NCBI GenBank assembly: GCA_900465675.1
Contig: UBJR01000010.1
Span: 83,513 to 147,512 of the forward strand
Reading direction: 5' to 3'
DNA length: 64,000 nucleotides
DNA from: Hyphomicrobiales bacterium
Lineage (GTDB): Bacteria; Pseudomonadota; Alphaproteobacteria; Rhizobiales; Rhizobiaceae
Of the stretch, positions 52,910 to 62,557 are shown piece after piece. Position 1 is the stretch's first letter. Each line of letters starts with the position of its first letter. The notes under the pieces are model-generated. The model was not told the origin of the DNA, searched no databases, and saw only the letters and a list, made by a program, of their open reading frames with translations. The position numbers were made by a program, and so were the translations under genes.

Positions 52910-53605
52910 ATGCTGACAGTCGAAAACGCAAACCTCCACTACGGCGCGGCCCAGGCCCTGCGCGGCATCTCGATCAAGGCCGAGATGGGCAAGATCACCT
53001 GCGTGCTCGGCCGCAACGGCGTCGGCAAGAGCTCTCTTCTGCGCGCCGTCACCGGCCAGCACCCGCTCTCGGCCGGAAGCGTCACCTTCAACGATACCGC
53101 GCTCAACGGTCTGCCGCCCTTTGCCCGTGCCAAGCAGGGCATCGGCTATGTGCCGCAGGGGCGCGAGATCTTTCCGCTGCTGACCGTCAAGGAGAACCTT
53201 GAGACCGGCTTTGCTCCGCTTGGCCGCCGCGACCGCAACATCCCCGATGATATCTTCAGCCTCTTCCCGGTGTTGAAGTCGATGTTGTCCCGTCGCGGCG
53301 GCGATCTTTCCGGCGGGCAGCAGCAGCAGCTGGCGATCGGCCGGGCCATGGTGACGCGGCCGAAGATTTTGGTGCTCGACGAGCCGACCGAAGGTATCCA
53401 GCCGTCGATCATCAAGGATATCGGCCGGGCGATCCGCTACCTCCGGGATTCCACCGGCATGGCGATCCTGCTGGTCGAGCAATATCTCGATTTCTGCCGT
53501 GAGCTTGCCGATTACGTCTACATCATGGATCGCGGCGAGATCGTCCATGAAGGCCTGGCGGAAACGCTGGATACGCCGGAGGCCCGCCGCCACCTGACCG
53601 TCTGA
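52910..53605 (+). CDS. urtE: Urea ABC transporter ATPase UrtE
   Basis: A 231-residue ATPase with MLTVENANLHYGAAQALRGISI, Walker A GRNGVGKSS, GYVPQGREIFPLLTVKENLETG, signature LSGGQQQQLAIGRAM, Walker B LVLDEPTEGIQPSI and VEQYLDFCRELADYVYIMDRG, typical of UrtE. It starts 31 bp after the repeat, preceded by AGGGAACAACC. Last gene of urt; ureD follows after about 160 bp. Confidence 0.96.
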   Translation: MLTVENANLHYGAAQALRGISIKAEMGKITCVLGRNGVGKSSLLRAVTGQHPLSAGSVTFNDTALNGLPPFARAKQGIGYVPQGREIFPLLTVKENLETGFAPLGRRDRNIPDDIFSLFPVLKSMLSRRGGDLSGGQQQQLAIGRAMVTRPKILVLDEPTEGIQPSIIKDIGRAIRYLRDSTGMAILLVEQYLDFCRELADYVYIMDRGEIVHEGLAETLDTPEARRHLTV

Positions 53606-53625
53606 GCGGCAATTGCCGCTTTCTT
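53605..53625 (+). terminator. Weak terminator candidate after urtE
   Basis: A 16-bp perfect palindrome AGCGGCAATTGCCGCT at the urtE stop is followed by TTCTT. The T-run is short, so readthrough into the urease genes is possible. Confidence 0.5.
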
Positions 53626-53681
53626 CGGCAATCTCGGTTCCGGGGCGAGCCGTCCGGCTTTGCGGCGAAGGCGATTGCGGG

Positions 53682-53697
53682 CGGCACGGGAATTGCT
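53682..53697 (+). promoter_or_regulatory. Sigma-54 (RpoN) promoter upstream of ureD
   Basis: CGGCACGGGAATTGCT matches the consensus TGGCACG-N4-TTGCW except at the first base, with the -24 GG and -12 GC exactly 12 bases apart. It is 67 bases before the ureD start; transcription should begin near 53708. Suggests NtrC-type nitrogen control. No clear NtrC enhancer was seen in the short gap; it could lie within urtE. Confidence 0.8.
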
Positions 53698-53764
53698 TGC
53701 TTTCACTTGTTTAGCGCATTGAATGAGAACAGCCGGATGAACGGCGGATGTTCAAGGGGATGGA

Positions 53765-54586
53765 ATGACGATCGCTGCGGCAAGCACCAGACCGCAAAGA
53801 GCCGAGGGACGCGGGCATCTGGCCGCCAAGGCGCTGGATGGGCGCACGCGGCTTCGCGAGCTCTATCAGGAAGGTGCGGCGAAGATCCGGCTGCCTGACA
53901 CCTTCGATGCCTCAATGGAAGCCGTTATCATCAACACCGCCGGTGGTTTGACCGGTGGCGACCGGATGAACTGGAGCGTCGTCGCCGGTCCCGGCACGCG
54001 CATCGACATCACCACCCAGGCCTGCGAGAAGATCTACAAGGCATCGGCAGGCACTGCCGAGGTCAATACCGTGATCAGCGCCGGTGCCGGATCGCGTGTC
54101 GACTGGCTGCCGCAGGAAACCATTCTGTTCGACCGCGCCTCGCTGTTTCGCCGCCTCGATGTCGATCTCGACGACACCGCGGAGTTTCTGGCCGTCGAAG
54201 CCATCCTGCTCGGCCGCAAGGCGATGGGCGAGGCGATGGTCACGGGTCTCTTCCGCGACCGCTGGCGCATCCGCCGGGCGGGTAAGCTCATTCATGCCGA
54301 GGAACTCCGGCTCGACGGCGCGGTCGGCGCGCTGACGGCGCTGCCGCCGGTTCTGGGCGGCCAGGTGGCGTTTGCGACGATGCTCTATGCCGGTCCGCTG
54401 GCCGACAGCTATCTCGCCAAGGTGCGCCCGCTACTCGAAGGGCATATGGCCGGCGCCAGCGCGTGGAATGGCAAGCTTGTCGTGCGCGCTGCGGCAGCGG
54501 ATGGTTTCGCGCTCAGAAAAATCCTGATTCCGGTCATATCCGCCTTGCGCAACGGCGCGCCGGTGCCGAAAGTCTGGAACCTGTAA
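53765..54586 (+). CDS. ureD: Urease accessory protein UreD
   Basis: A 273-residue chaperone that binds apo-urease and, with UreF and UreG, forms the nickel-insertion complex. Motifs include LRELYQEGAAKIRLP, IINTAGGLTGGDRMNWSVVAGPGTRIDITTQACEKIYK and WLPQETILFD. AAGGGGATGGA precedes the ATG. First gene of the urease operon, just after the sigma-54 promoter. Confidence 0.96.
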   Translation: MTIAAASTRPQRAEGRGHLAAKALDGRTRLRELYQEGAAKIRLPDTFDASMEAVIINTAGGLTGGDRMNWSVVAGPGTRIDITTQACEKIYKASAGTAEVNTVISAGAGSRVDWLPQETILFDRASLFRRLDVDLDDTAEFLAVEAILLGRKAMGEAMVTGLFRDRWRIRRAGKLIHAEELRLDGAVGALTALPPVLGGQVAFATMLYAGPLADSYLAKVRPLLEGHMAGASAWNGKLVVRAAAADGFALRKILIPVISALRNGAPVPKVWNL

Positions 54587-54607
54587 TTCAGCTGGAATGG
54601 ATGAACG

Positions 54608-54910
54608 ATGAACCTCACTCCGAGAGAAAAAGACAAGCTGTTGATCTCCATGGCGGCGATGGTGGCGCGCCGCAGGCTGGAGCGCGGCGTCAAGCTCAAC
54701 CATCCGGAAGCCATCGCGTTGATCACCGATTTCGTCGTCGAAGGCGCGCGTGACGGGCGTTCCGTCGCCGATCTGATGGAGGCCGGCGCTCATGTCGTCG
54801 GCCGCGATCAGGTGATGGAAGGCATCGCCGAGATGATCCACGACGTGCAGGTCGAGGCGACATTTCCTGACGGTACCAAGCTCGTCACCGTCCACGAACC
54901 GATCCGCTAA
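54608..54910 (+). CDS. ureA: Urease gamma subunit
   Basis: A 100-residue structural subunit with MNLTPREKDKLLISMAAMVARRRLERGVKLNHPEA and AHVVGRDQVMEGIAEMI, full length for the family. It packs with UreB and UreC into the (abc)3 enzyme hydrolysing urea to ammonia and carbamate. 21 bp after ureD. Confidence 0.98.
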   Translation: MNLTPREKDKLLISMAAMVARRRLERGVKLNHPEAIALITDFVVEGARDGRSVADLMEAGAHVVGRDQVMEGIAEMIHDVQVEATFPDGTKLVTVHEPIR

Positions 54911-54920
54911 GGAGGCCGCG

Positions 54921-55175
54921 ATGCTGGAACTGCGTCCGAACTGCGAATGCTGCGACAAGGATCTGCCGCCGGAAAGTCTGGAGGCGATGATCTGCAGCTT
55001 CGAATGCACCTTCTGCGCTGCTTGCGCCGAAGACGTGCTCGGCGGCAAATGCCCGAACTGCGGTGGCGAATTCACCCGCCGCCCGGTCCGCCCGGTCGGG
55101 AAGCTCGCCAACAATCCGGCGTCGACCAAACGTGTATTGAAGGCCGAAGGCTGCACGCCCCAGAAGGCTGCGTGA
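54921..55175 (+). CDS. DUF1272 cysteine-rich protein in the urease operon
   Basis: An 84-residue protein with eight cysteines near the N-terminus: CECCDKDLP, then CSFECTFCAACAEDVLGGKCPNCGG. Paired CxxC motifs suggest a zinc (or nickel) site, as in treble-clef or ribbon proteins. It is tightly packed between ureA (10 bp) and ureB (10 bp), and has a ribosome site (AAGGAGG). DUF1272 proteins occur elsewhere in rhizobia; a role in nickel handling is only a guess. Confidence 0.85.
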   Translation: MLELRPNCECCDKDLPPESLEAMICSFECTFCAACAEDVLGGKCPNCGGEFTRRPVRPVGKLANNPASTKRVLKAEGCTPQKAA

Positions 55176-55185
55176 GGAGAAAGAC

Positions 55186-55491
55186 ATGATCCCAGGCGAA
55201 ATCATTGCCGCAAGCGGTGACATCGAACTCAATGCCGGCGCACCGACCCTGACGATCGTGGTGTCGAACACCGGCGATCGCCCGGTGCAGGTTGGCAGCC
55301 ACTATCATTTTGCCGAAACCAATGCGGGGCTCTCCTTCGAACGCGAGAAGGCGCATGGCATGCGGCTGGACATTCCCGCGGGCACCGCTGTCCGTTTCGA
55401 GCCGGGCCAGACGCGCGAGGTGACGCTGATCCCGCTCGCGGGCAAACGCGAGGTCTATGGCTTCCGCCAGCTCGTCATGGGCAAGCTTTGA
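55186..55491 (+). CDS. ureB: Urease beta subunit
   Basis: A 101-residue structural subunit (MIPGEIIAASGDIELNAG, then VVSNTGDRPVQVGSHYHFAETN and HGMRLDIPAGTAVRFEPGQTREVTLIPLAG). Complete and typical. Preceded by GAGGAG. Confidence 0.98.
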   Translation: MIPGEIIAASGDIELNAGAPTLTIVVSNTGDRPVQVGSHYHFAETNAGLSFEREKAHGMRLDIPAGTAVRFEPGQTREVTLIPLAGKREVYGFRQLVMGKL

Positions 55492-55524
55492 AGCACAAAA
55501 AATAACAGAAAACGGGAGGAAATG

Positions 55525-55941
55525 ATGCGTTTGGTGATCGGCCTGCTTGCATTGGCGGGCGGCGTAATAATGGCTTCTGGCGCATTCGCGCAGGAGGAGA
55601 CCGACTGCAAGAACCCTGAGACGCAGGCGGAGATGACGAGCTGCGAACAGGATCGCTATGGCGAGGCCGACAAGGCGCTGAACGCCCAGTGGAAGGAAAC
55701 GCGCACTGCCGCGGCTGCGACCGACGAGGATCTGGACGAGAACGATCGCGGTGCCGAGAAGGCGCTGCTCACCGCGCAGCGCGCCTGGATCTCCTATCGC
55801 GATGCGCAATGCGAGGCCGAAGGCTTTCAGGCCCGCGGCGGAACGATGGAGCCGATGCTGGTGGCCGGGTGCCTCGCCAATCTCAGCGACACCAGAACCA
55901 AGGAATTAAAGGCGCTTGCCGACGCATTGGGCGGCAACTGA
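55525..55941 (+). CDS. Secreted DUF1311 / LprI-like protein in the urease operon
   Basis: A 138-residue protein with a signal peptide (MRLVIGLLALAGGVIMASGAFA) and a mature domain containing four cysteines (ETDCKN, TSCEQD, DAQCEAEG, AGCLAN) in the pattern of DUF1311 (lysozyme-inhibitor LprI-like). Probably periplasmic with two disulfides. GGGAGGA favours ATG 55525 over 55522. Inserted between ureB and ureC on the same strand; its link to urease is unknown. Confidence 0.83.
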   Translation: MRLVIGLLALAGGVIMASGAFAQEETDCKNPETQAEMTSCEQDRYGEADKALNAQWKETRTAAAATDEDLDENDRGAEKALLTAQRAWISYRDAQCEAEGFQARGGTMEPMLVAGCLANLSDTRTKELKALADALGGN

Positions 55942-55957
55942 GGTGGGACAGAAGATC

Positions 55958-56581
55958 ATGATCGTCGGCAACGGAGAGGTGGGAGACGAGGGGCGCGCGG
56001 CGATCGCTGCGGCCGATTTTGTCATCCGCTTCAACGAGTGCCGATCCTATGCCGCAAGCCCCGGCCGCACCGATGCTGTTGCGGTCTGCAATACCGGCCG
56101 TCCGGGCAAGGCGATGACCGGGGATACCGGCTGGCGGACACTGGCTGGCGTCGTCGAAGCGACCGAAATCTGGTGCGTGCGCGACCCGGAAAAGTTTGCG
56201 GAGATGCGGGCGCCGCTCGCCCTCTCGCATCCCGAGCTCGACGATTTCTGTGACGATTACACGAGTCAGTTCAAAGCCTTCTGCAAGGAAGCTGGCAAAC
56301 GGCATGTGGTCGTTGAGAAAGTGATTCATGAGGCGGTGGACGATGCGCTCGCCGCCTTTCACCCCGAGCCTTATGTCGTGCCGAGCACTGGCTTGATCGC
56401 GATAGCCCAAGCCTTCCGCCGGTTCCCTGGCGCCGATATCGGGCTTGCGGGGTTCGGTCATGCAGGCTGGGACGGCCACCCTTTTGCTGCCGAGCGGCAG
56501 CTTGTCGATGGATATATCGCTGCCGGGCGGCTGAAACGATACGCCGCCGAACAATCTCATTCTTCCTCCCAAGGAGCCTGA
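55958..56581 (+). CDS. GT29-like 'urease operon accessory protein'
   Basis: A 207-residue protein. The N-terminal MIVGNGEVGDEGRAAIAAADFVIRFN resembles the L-sialylmotif of family 29 glycosyltransferases (GN...G..I..AD.VIRFN), and VPSTGLIAIAQAF resembles the S-motif. The C-terminal part has GFGHAGWDGHPFAAERQL. Such proteins are annotated only as urease operon accessory proteins in rhizobia. ATG 55958 begins the conserved domain; GTG 55943 is possible. It ends 3 bp before ureC, so it should be co-translated with urease. No sialic acid metabolism is evident nearby. Confidence 0.78.
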   Translation: MIVGNGEVGDEGRAAIAAADFVIRFNECRSYAASPGRTDAVAVCNTGRPGKAMTGDTGWRTLAGVVEATEIWCVRDPEKFAEMRAPLALSHPELDDFCDDYTSQFKAFCKEAGKRHVVVEKVIHEAVDDALAAFHPEPYVVPSTGLIAIAQAFRRFPGADIGLAGFGHAGWDGHPFAAERQLVDGYIAAGRLKRYAAEQSHSSSQGA

Positions 56582-56584
56582 CAT

Positions 56585-58294
<1,710 letters not shown>

Positions 58295-58608
58295 GGCACG
58301 GAGGGCTGCCGAAAGCGTTTCGTTAACGGCATTCTCCGGGTGGTTGCAGAAATTCCGGGAAATCTTCGTGCTCGAAACGTGGCTTTCATCAGCGCATCGG
58401 TGTGGACTGAAATGCGCGTGATATCAGAGATTTAATCAGGCGTTCAGCAGTTCTGATTCAGGTTGAGGGCGGGTGCCGCCTGCCCGTGAAAATGCAACTT
58501 CATTAATTCGGCCGAACTCGCTCAAATCTTAACGATCGGCTTAAGAACCCGGCAGCAAATGCATTCTAATCAAATGCCATGGGGTGCCGGGGCTGGAGGT
58601 CGATTCGC
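58295..58608 (+). other. Intergenic region between ureC and the GGDEF gene
   Basis: About 314 bases. It includes a TTAA-N8-TTAA pair (58529-58544) and an imperfect GC hairpin near 58467-58485. The AT-rich part before the GGDEF gene probably holds its own promoter. No terminator with a T-run was found after ureC. Confidence 0.5.
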
Positions 58609-59478
58609 ATGAAAAACTGGATGATGCTCCAGATGGGGCTCGGCAATTTTCAGCATCGCGGCACCATTTTCAGCTTCGCGCTGAAGATGAGCTTTTCCGC
58701 CATCATCCTCTCCGCCGTCATCATGCTGATCGTGCTGCCGCCGCTTTCCTTCTTCGATTTGCTGCCGCTGTCGCTTGCCCATTCGCTGAGCCTCGGGATC
58801 GTGTTTTCATGGCTGTTCGGCGGGGCGGCCTGTGGTCTCCTGTCGTTGATCGCGGGCTTTGCGCTGCATCACCTGACGATCTCGCGGGCGGAATTCGAAA
58901 AGCTCAGCCGCACCGACATGCTCTCAGGCCTGCTGAACCGCCGCGCCTTTACCGAGGCGCTGGCAACGGTTGAAGCCGATGCGTCGCTCGTCATCTTCGA
59001 CGTCGATCGCTTCAAGGCGATCAACGACCGCTTCGGCCATGCCTGCGGCGACGCCGTGATCATCGCCATCTCGGCAATCCTGGCGACGGCCTTCAACGAC
59101 AGCTCGGTGGTCGCGCGCCTCGGTGGAGAGGAATTCGGCGTCATCGTCACCGGTTTTCCGCTGGCGGCGCGGCTCGAGCGCGTGGAGCAGGTGAAAACGC
59201 AGATCGCCTGCCAGCCGATCACTGCCGACGGCTGCACCGTGCCGATCACCATCTCGGCCGGGATCGCCGACCTCGAGCCGGGACGGAACAAGGAGGCGGT
59301 CTATGCCTCGGCCGACAAGGCGCTCTATCTCGCCAAGGCGCTCGGGCGAAACCGCGTCGTCCACGAGAGCGAAGGTCTGCACCACGCCTGGCACAGCCGC
59401 TTGGTGGAGAACGGTCTTGCCGTTCAGGGCGACGACGATGCCGGCTATGACGGCGCGCAGCGCGCCTACGGCATTTAG
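58609..59478 (+). CDS. Membrane diguanylate cyclase within the urease cluster
   Basis: A 289-residue protein with two transmembrane helices (about 27-48 and 62-85), almost no periplasmic loop, and a GGDEF domain with FDVDRFKAINDRFGHACGD and an intact GGEEF motif (172-176). It should make c-di-GMP; no RxxD inhibitory site is present. GGAGG supports ATG 58609. It sits between ureC and ureE on the same strand, so it may be expressed with urease, but it also has 314 bases of upstream DNA. Confidence 0.9.
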   Translation: MKNWMMLQMGLGNFQHRGTIFSFALKMSFSAIILSAVIMLIVLPPLSFFDLLPLSLAHSLSLGIVFSWLFGGAACGLLSLIAGFALHHLTISRAEFEKLSRTDMLSGLLNRRAFTEALATVEADASLVIFDVDRFKAINDRFGHACGDAVIIAISAILATAFNDSSVVARLGGEEFGVIVTGFPLAARLERVEQVKTQIACQPITADGCTVPITISAGIADLEPGRNKEAVYASADKALYLAKALGRNRVVHESEGLHHAWHSRLVENGLAVQGDDDAGYDGAQRAYGI

Positions 59479-59559
59479 CCACTCCCCGGGCGGGATTGGC
59501 GCTTGCGCCGCCGCCCGCTATTTTGCAAGGTCACGGTCTCTGCAAAATGGATAAGTCCC

Positions 59560-60129
59560 ATGCAACGCGTAACATCCTATCTCCCCGCCGGCACGCCGTC
59601 CTCCCACCCGATCGAGCAGGTGAAGCTGCCGCACGATCTGCGCCACCTGCGCCGCAAGCTGCTGCATCTGGAAAGTGGCGGCATGGTGATGCTCGACCTC
59701 AAGGATCCGGTGCTCTTCGCCAATGGGGACCTTCTGGTGCGCGACGATGGCGAGCTGATCGAAATCCTGGCGGCGGACGAGAAGCTGTTCGAAATCCGCG
59801 GCAAGAATGGCGTCCACCTGATCGAGCTTGCCTGGCATCTCGGCAACCGGCATCTGGCCGCGCAGATCGAGGACGATCGCATCCTGATCCTGCGCGACCA
59901 CGTGATCCGCACCATGCTGCAGGGCCTTGGCGCGCTGGTTCTCGAAGTCACCGAGCCCTTCCAGCCTGCCCGCGGCGCCTATCACAGCCACGGTCACGAT
60001 CACCATGGTCACGATCACGGCGATCATCATGGTCACGACCATGACCATAAGCATGGCCACGACCACGATCATGACCATCATGATCACGACCACAAGCATG
60101 GTGACGGACACCATCACTCTCACGACTGA
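59560..60129 (+). CDS. ureE: Urease accessory protein UreE (nickel chaperone)
   Basis: A 189-residue metallochaperone. N-terminal domain with MQRVTSYLPAGTPSSHPIEQV and LDLKDPVLFANGDLL; the metal-binding domain has LAWHLGNRHLAAQIEDDRILILRDHVI. The last 48 residues contain about 25 histidines in HDHH/HDHKH repeats, a very long nickel-binding tail. ATG 59560 fits the family start though the ribosome site is weak. It delivers nickel to the UreDFG-urease complex. Confidence 0.95.
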   Translation: MQRVTSYLPAGTPSSHPIEQVKLPHDLRHLRRKLLHLESGGMVMLDLKDPVLFANGDLLVRDDGELIEILAADEKLFEIRGKNGVHLIELAWHLGNRHLAAQIEDDRILILRDHVIRTMLQGLGALVLEVTEPFQPARGAYHSHGHDHHGHDHGDHHGHDHDHKHGHDHDHDHHDHDHKHGDGHHHSHD

Positions 60130-60135
60130 GCGGCG

Positions 60136-60807
60136 ATGACGCAAGCGGATGATCTCCAGGCGCTGCTGCGCCTGATGGCGTGGCTGTCGCCGGCCTTCCC
60201 GGTCGGCTCATTCGCCTATTCGGGCGGGTTGGAGCGCGCGGTTCATGACGGCCTCGTCACCGATGCCGCGGGCCTCGAGACGTGGATTTCGACGTTGCTG
60301 ACCCATGGCGGCATCTGGAACGATGCCGTGATCTTTTCCGCTGCCTGGCGCGGGCAGGGCGATGCGGCTGCGATCGGCGATCTCGCCGCACTTGCCGAAG
60401 CGCTCGCCGGCTCTCGGGAACGGCATCAGGAAACGATGCTGCTCGGCGATGCCTTCCTCACCGCAGCGCGGGCTTGGCCGGACCCTGTTTTTGAGCGGCT
60501 GCCGCAGCAGGTGGCCTATCCCGTTGCCGTCGGCGCCATCGCGGGCGCCCATGATGTTGCGCTCGACAAGGCGCTGGCCGCTTTCCTGCATGCCTATGTC
60601 TCGCAGGCCGTCTCGGCCGGTATCCGCCTCGGTGTCGGCGGTCAGAAGGATGGTGTCGGCATACTGGCGAAGCTCGAGCCTGTCATTGCCAAGATCGCCA
60701 GAAAGGCCTCGGCCGCGACGACCGACGATCTCGGTTCGGCGGCCGTTCAGGCCGATATCTCGACGCTGCGGCACGAGACCCAGAGCACCAGACTTTTCCG
60801 CTCGTAA
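60136..60807 (+). CDS. ureF: Urease accessory protein UreF
   Basis: A 223-residue all-helical protein with LLRLMAWLSPAFPVGSFAYSGGLERAVHDGLV, WNDAVIFSAAW and AVQADISTLRHETQSTRLFRS at the C-terminus, all family hallmarks. It bridges UreD and UreG and promotes nickel-dependent activation. 6 bp after ureE. Confidence 0.96.
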   Translation: MTQADDLQALLRLMAWLSPAFPVGSFAYSGGLERAVHDGLVTDAAGLETWISTLLTHGGIWNDAVIFSAAWRGQGDAAAIGDLAALAEALAGSRERHQETMLLGDAFLTAARAWPDPVFERLPQQVAYPVAVGAIAGAHDVALDKALAAFLHAYVSQAVSAGIRLGVGGQKDGVGILAKLEPVIAKIARKASAATTDDLGSAAVQADISTLRHETQSTRLFRS

Positions 60808-60883
60808 GGCAGGCATCTGCGTCATTTGCCGGTGGCAGGCGTGATGGCCGGGCGCTATCATCGGGTGAATTGGAGTGACATCT

Positions 60884-61495
<612 letters not shown>

Positions 61496-61505
61496 CGCGG
61501 AAGCG

Positions 61506-62447
61506 TCAGGGGCCATGCTCGCCGAGGCTTCCGGTGAAGCGTTCTGCCCAGTTTTCCCGCCGCGAGGCTTCGAGAACGAAATCGATGAAGACGCGGGTCT
61601 TCAGCGGCAGAAGTTTCCTGCCCGAATAGTAGATCGAGACCGGTCCCGCATCGACATACCATCGCGGGACAACACGGATGAGGTCGCCACGTTCCAGATG
61701 CGGCAGCGCGTCCGGCTTGGCGATCATCGCCACGCCGATGCCCATCAGCGCGGCCTCGCGCATGGCTGCCGGATCGTCGACCACGACCCGCTCTCTGGGC
61801 GCCGCCGTCTGCTCGTCGCCGGCGACGTTGCGCATCTGCCACAGGCGGATCTTGCCGGTGCGGTTGGCACGCATGACGATGCCGTCGAGCCTGGCCATGT
61901 CCGACGGTTCCTCGGGTGGCGATTTCCCACGCATATAGGCGGGGGAAGCGACGGCGATGATGTGGGCAGGGGCAAGGGTGCGGGCGATCACGCCCGGCGC
62001 CAGTTCGAAGCCGCCGCCGATCGCCGCATCATAGCCCTCGGCGATCAGGTCGACCTGCCTGTTCTCGAACATCCATTCCGGCCGGATCAGCGGATAGCGC
62101 GTCAGGAAATCCGGCAGCAACGGCAGGATATAGCCGATGCCGAGCGTCGGGCTCATGCTCACTCTCAACGTGCCCGAAGGCGCCGCTTCATCTGATGCCG
62201 CCGAAGCGATGGCGTTCTGCAGGCCGGAGAGATTGTCGCCGATCGCCTGCAGAAAGCGCTCGCCCGCTTCGGTCAGCGTCAGGCTGCGGGTGCTGCGCTG
62301 GAAGAGCCGGATGCCGAGATTTGCCTCGAGCACGGCGACGTTGCGGCTGACGGCAGCAGGCGTCACCGCCAGCCGTCGCGCCGCGGCGGAAAAGCTGCCG
62401 AGCTCCGCCGTCCTGACGAAGGATTCCAGGTTGATCAGAGATTCCAT
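61506..62447 (-). CDS. LysR-family transcriptional regulator
   Basis: A 313-residue regulator. The N-terminal winged helix (INLESFVRTAELGSFSAAARRLAVTPAAVSRNVAVLEANLGIRLFQRSTRSLTLTEAG) is complete; the effector domain starts at GTLRVSMSPTLGIGYILPLLPDFL. It resembles the DsdC/CrgA-like group that controls an adjacent oxidoreductase. ATG 62447 begins the HTH; the longer extension enters the intergenic region. Divergent from the SDR gene, probably its regulator. Confidence 0.92.
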   Translation of the reverse strand: MESLINLESFVRTAELGSFSAAARRLAVTPAAVSRNVAVLEANLGIRLFQRSTRSLTLTEAGERFLQAIGDNLSGLQNAIASAASDEAAPSGTLRVSMSPTLGIGYILPLLPDFLTRYPLIRPEWMFENRQVDLIAEGYDAAIGGGFELAPGVIARTLAPAHIIAVASPAYMRGKSPPEEPSDMARLDGIVMRANRTGKIRLWQMRNVAGDEQTAAPRERVVVDDPAAMREAALMGIGVAMIAKPDALPHLERGDLIRVVPRWYVDAGPVSIYYSGRKLLPLKTRVFIDFVLEASRRENWAERFTGSLGEHGP

Positions 62448-62504
62448 CTCTTCACTTTCAACGATTGTTTGAAATTTATTAAATCCATTACCCGCTAATC
62501 GCAA

Positions 62505-62527
62505 TGGAATAGACTGGCCATATTCCA
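62505..62527. promoter_or_regulatory. Candidate LysR operator between LysR and SDR genes
   Basis: A perfect inverted repeat TGGAATA-N9-TATTCCA lies in the 110-bp divergent gap, about 30 bases before the SDR start, with spacing suited to a LysR-type dimer site. Inferred. Confidence 0.55.
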
Positions 62528-62557
62528 CTCCATCGAAACAAAACTGGAGTTCAGGAA

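Noticed and set aside
58529..58544. TTAA-N8-TTAA upstream of the GGDEF gene as a CtrA box
   Set aside because: Same N8 spacing problem; likely chance in AT-rich intergenic DNA.
60001..60126. CAC/CAT-rich repeats resembling a microsatellite or CRISPR-like array
   Set aside because: They are the degenerate codons of the histidine-rich UreE tail, in frame, without regular spacers.
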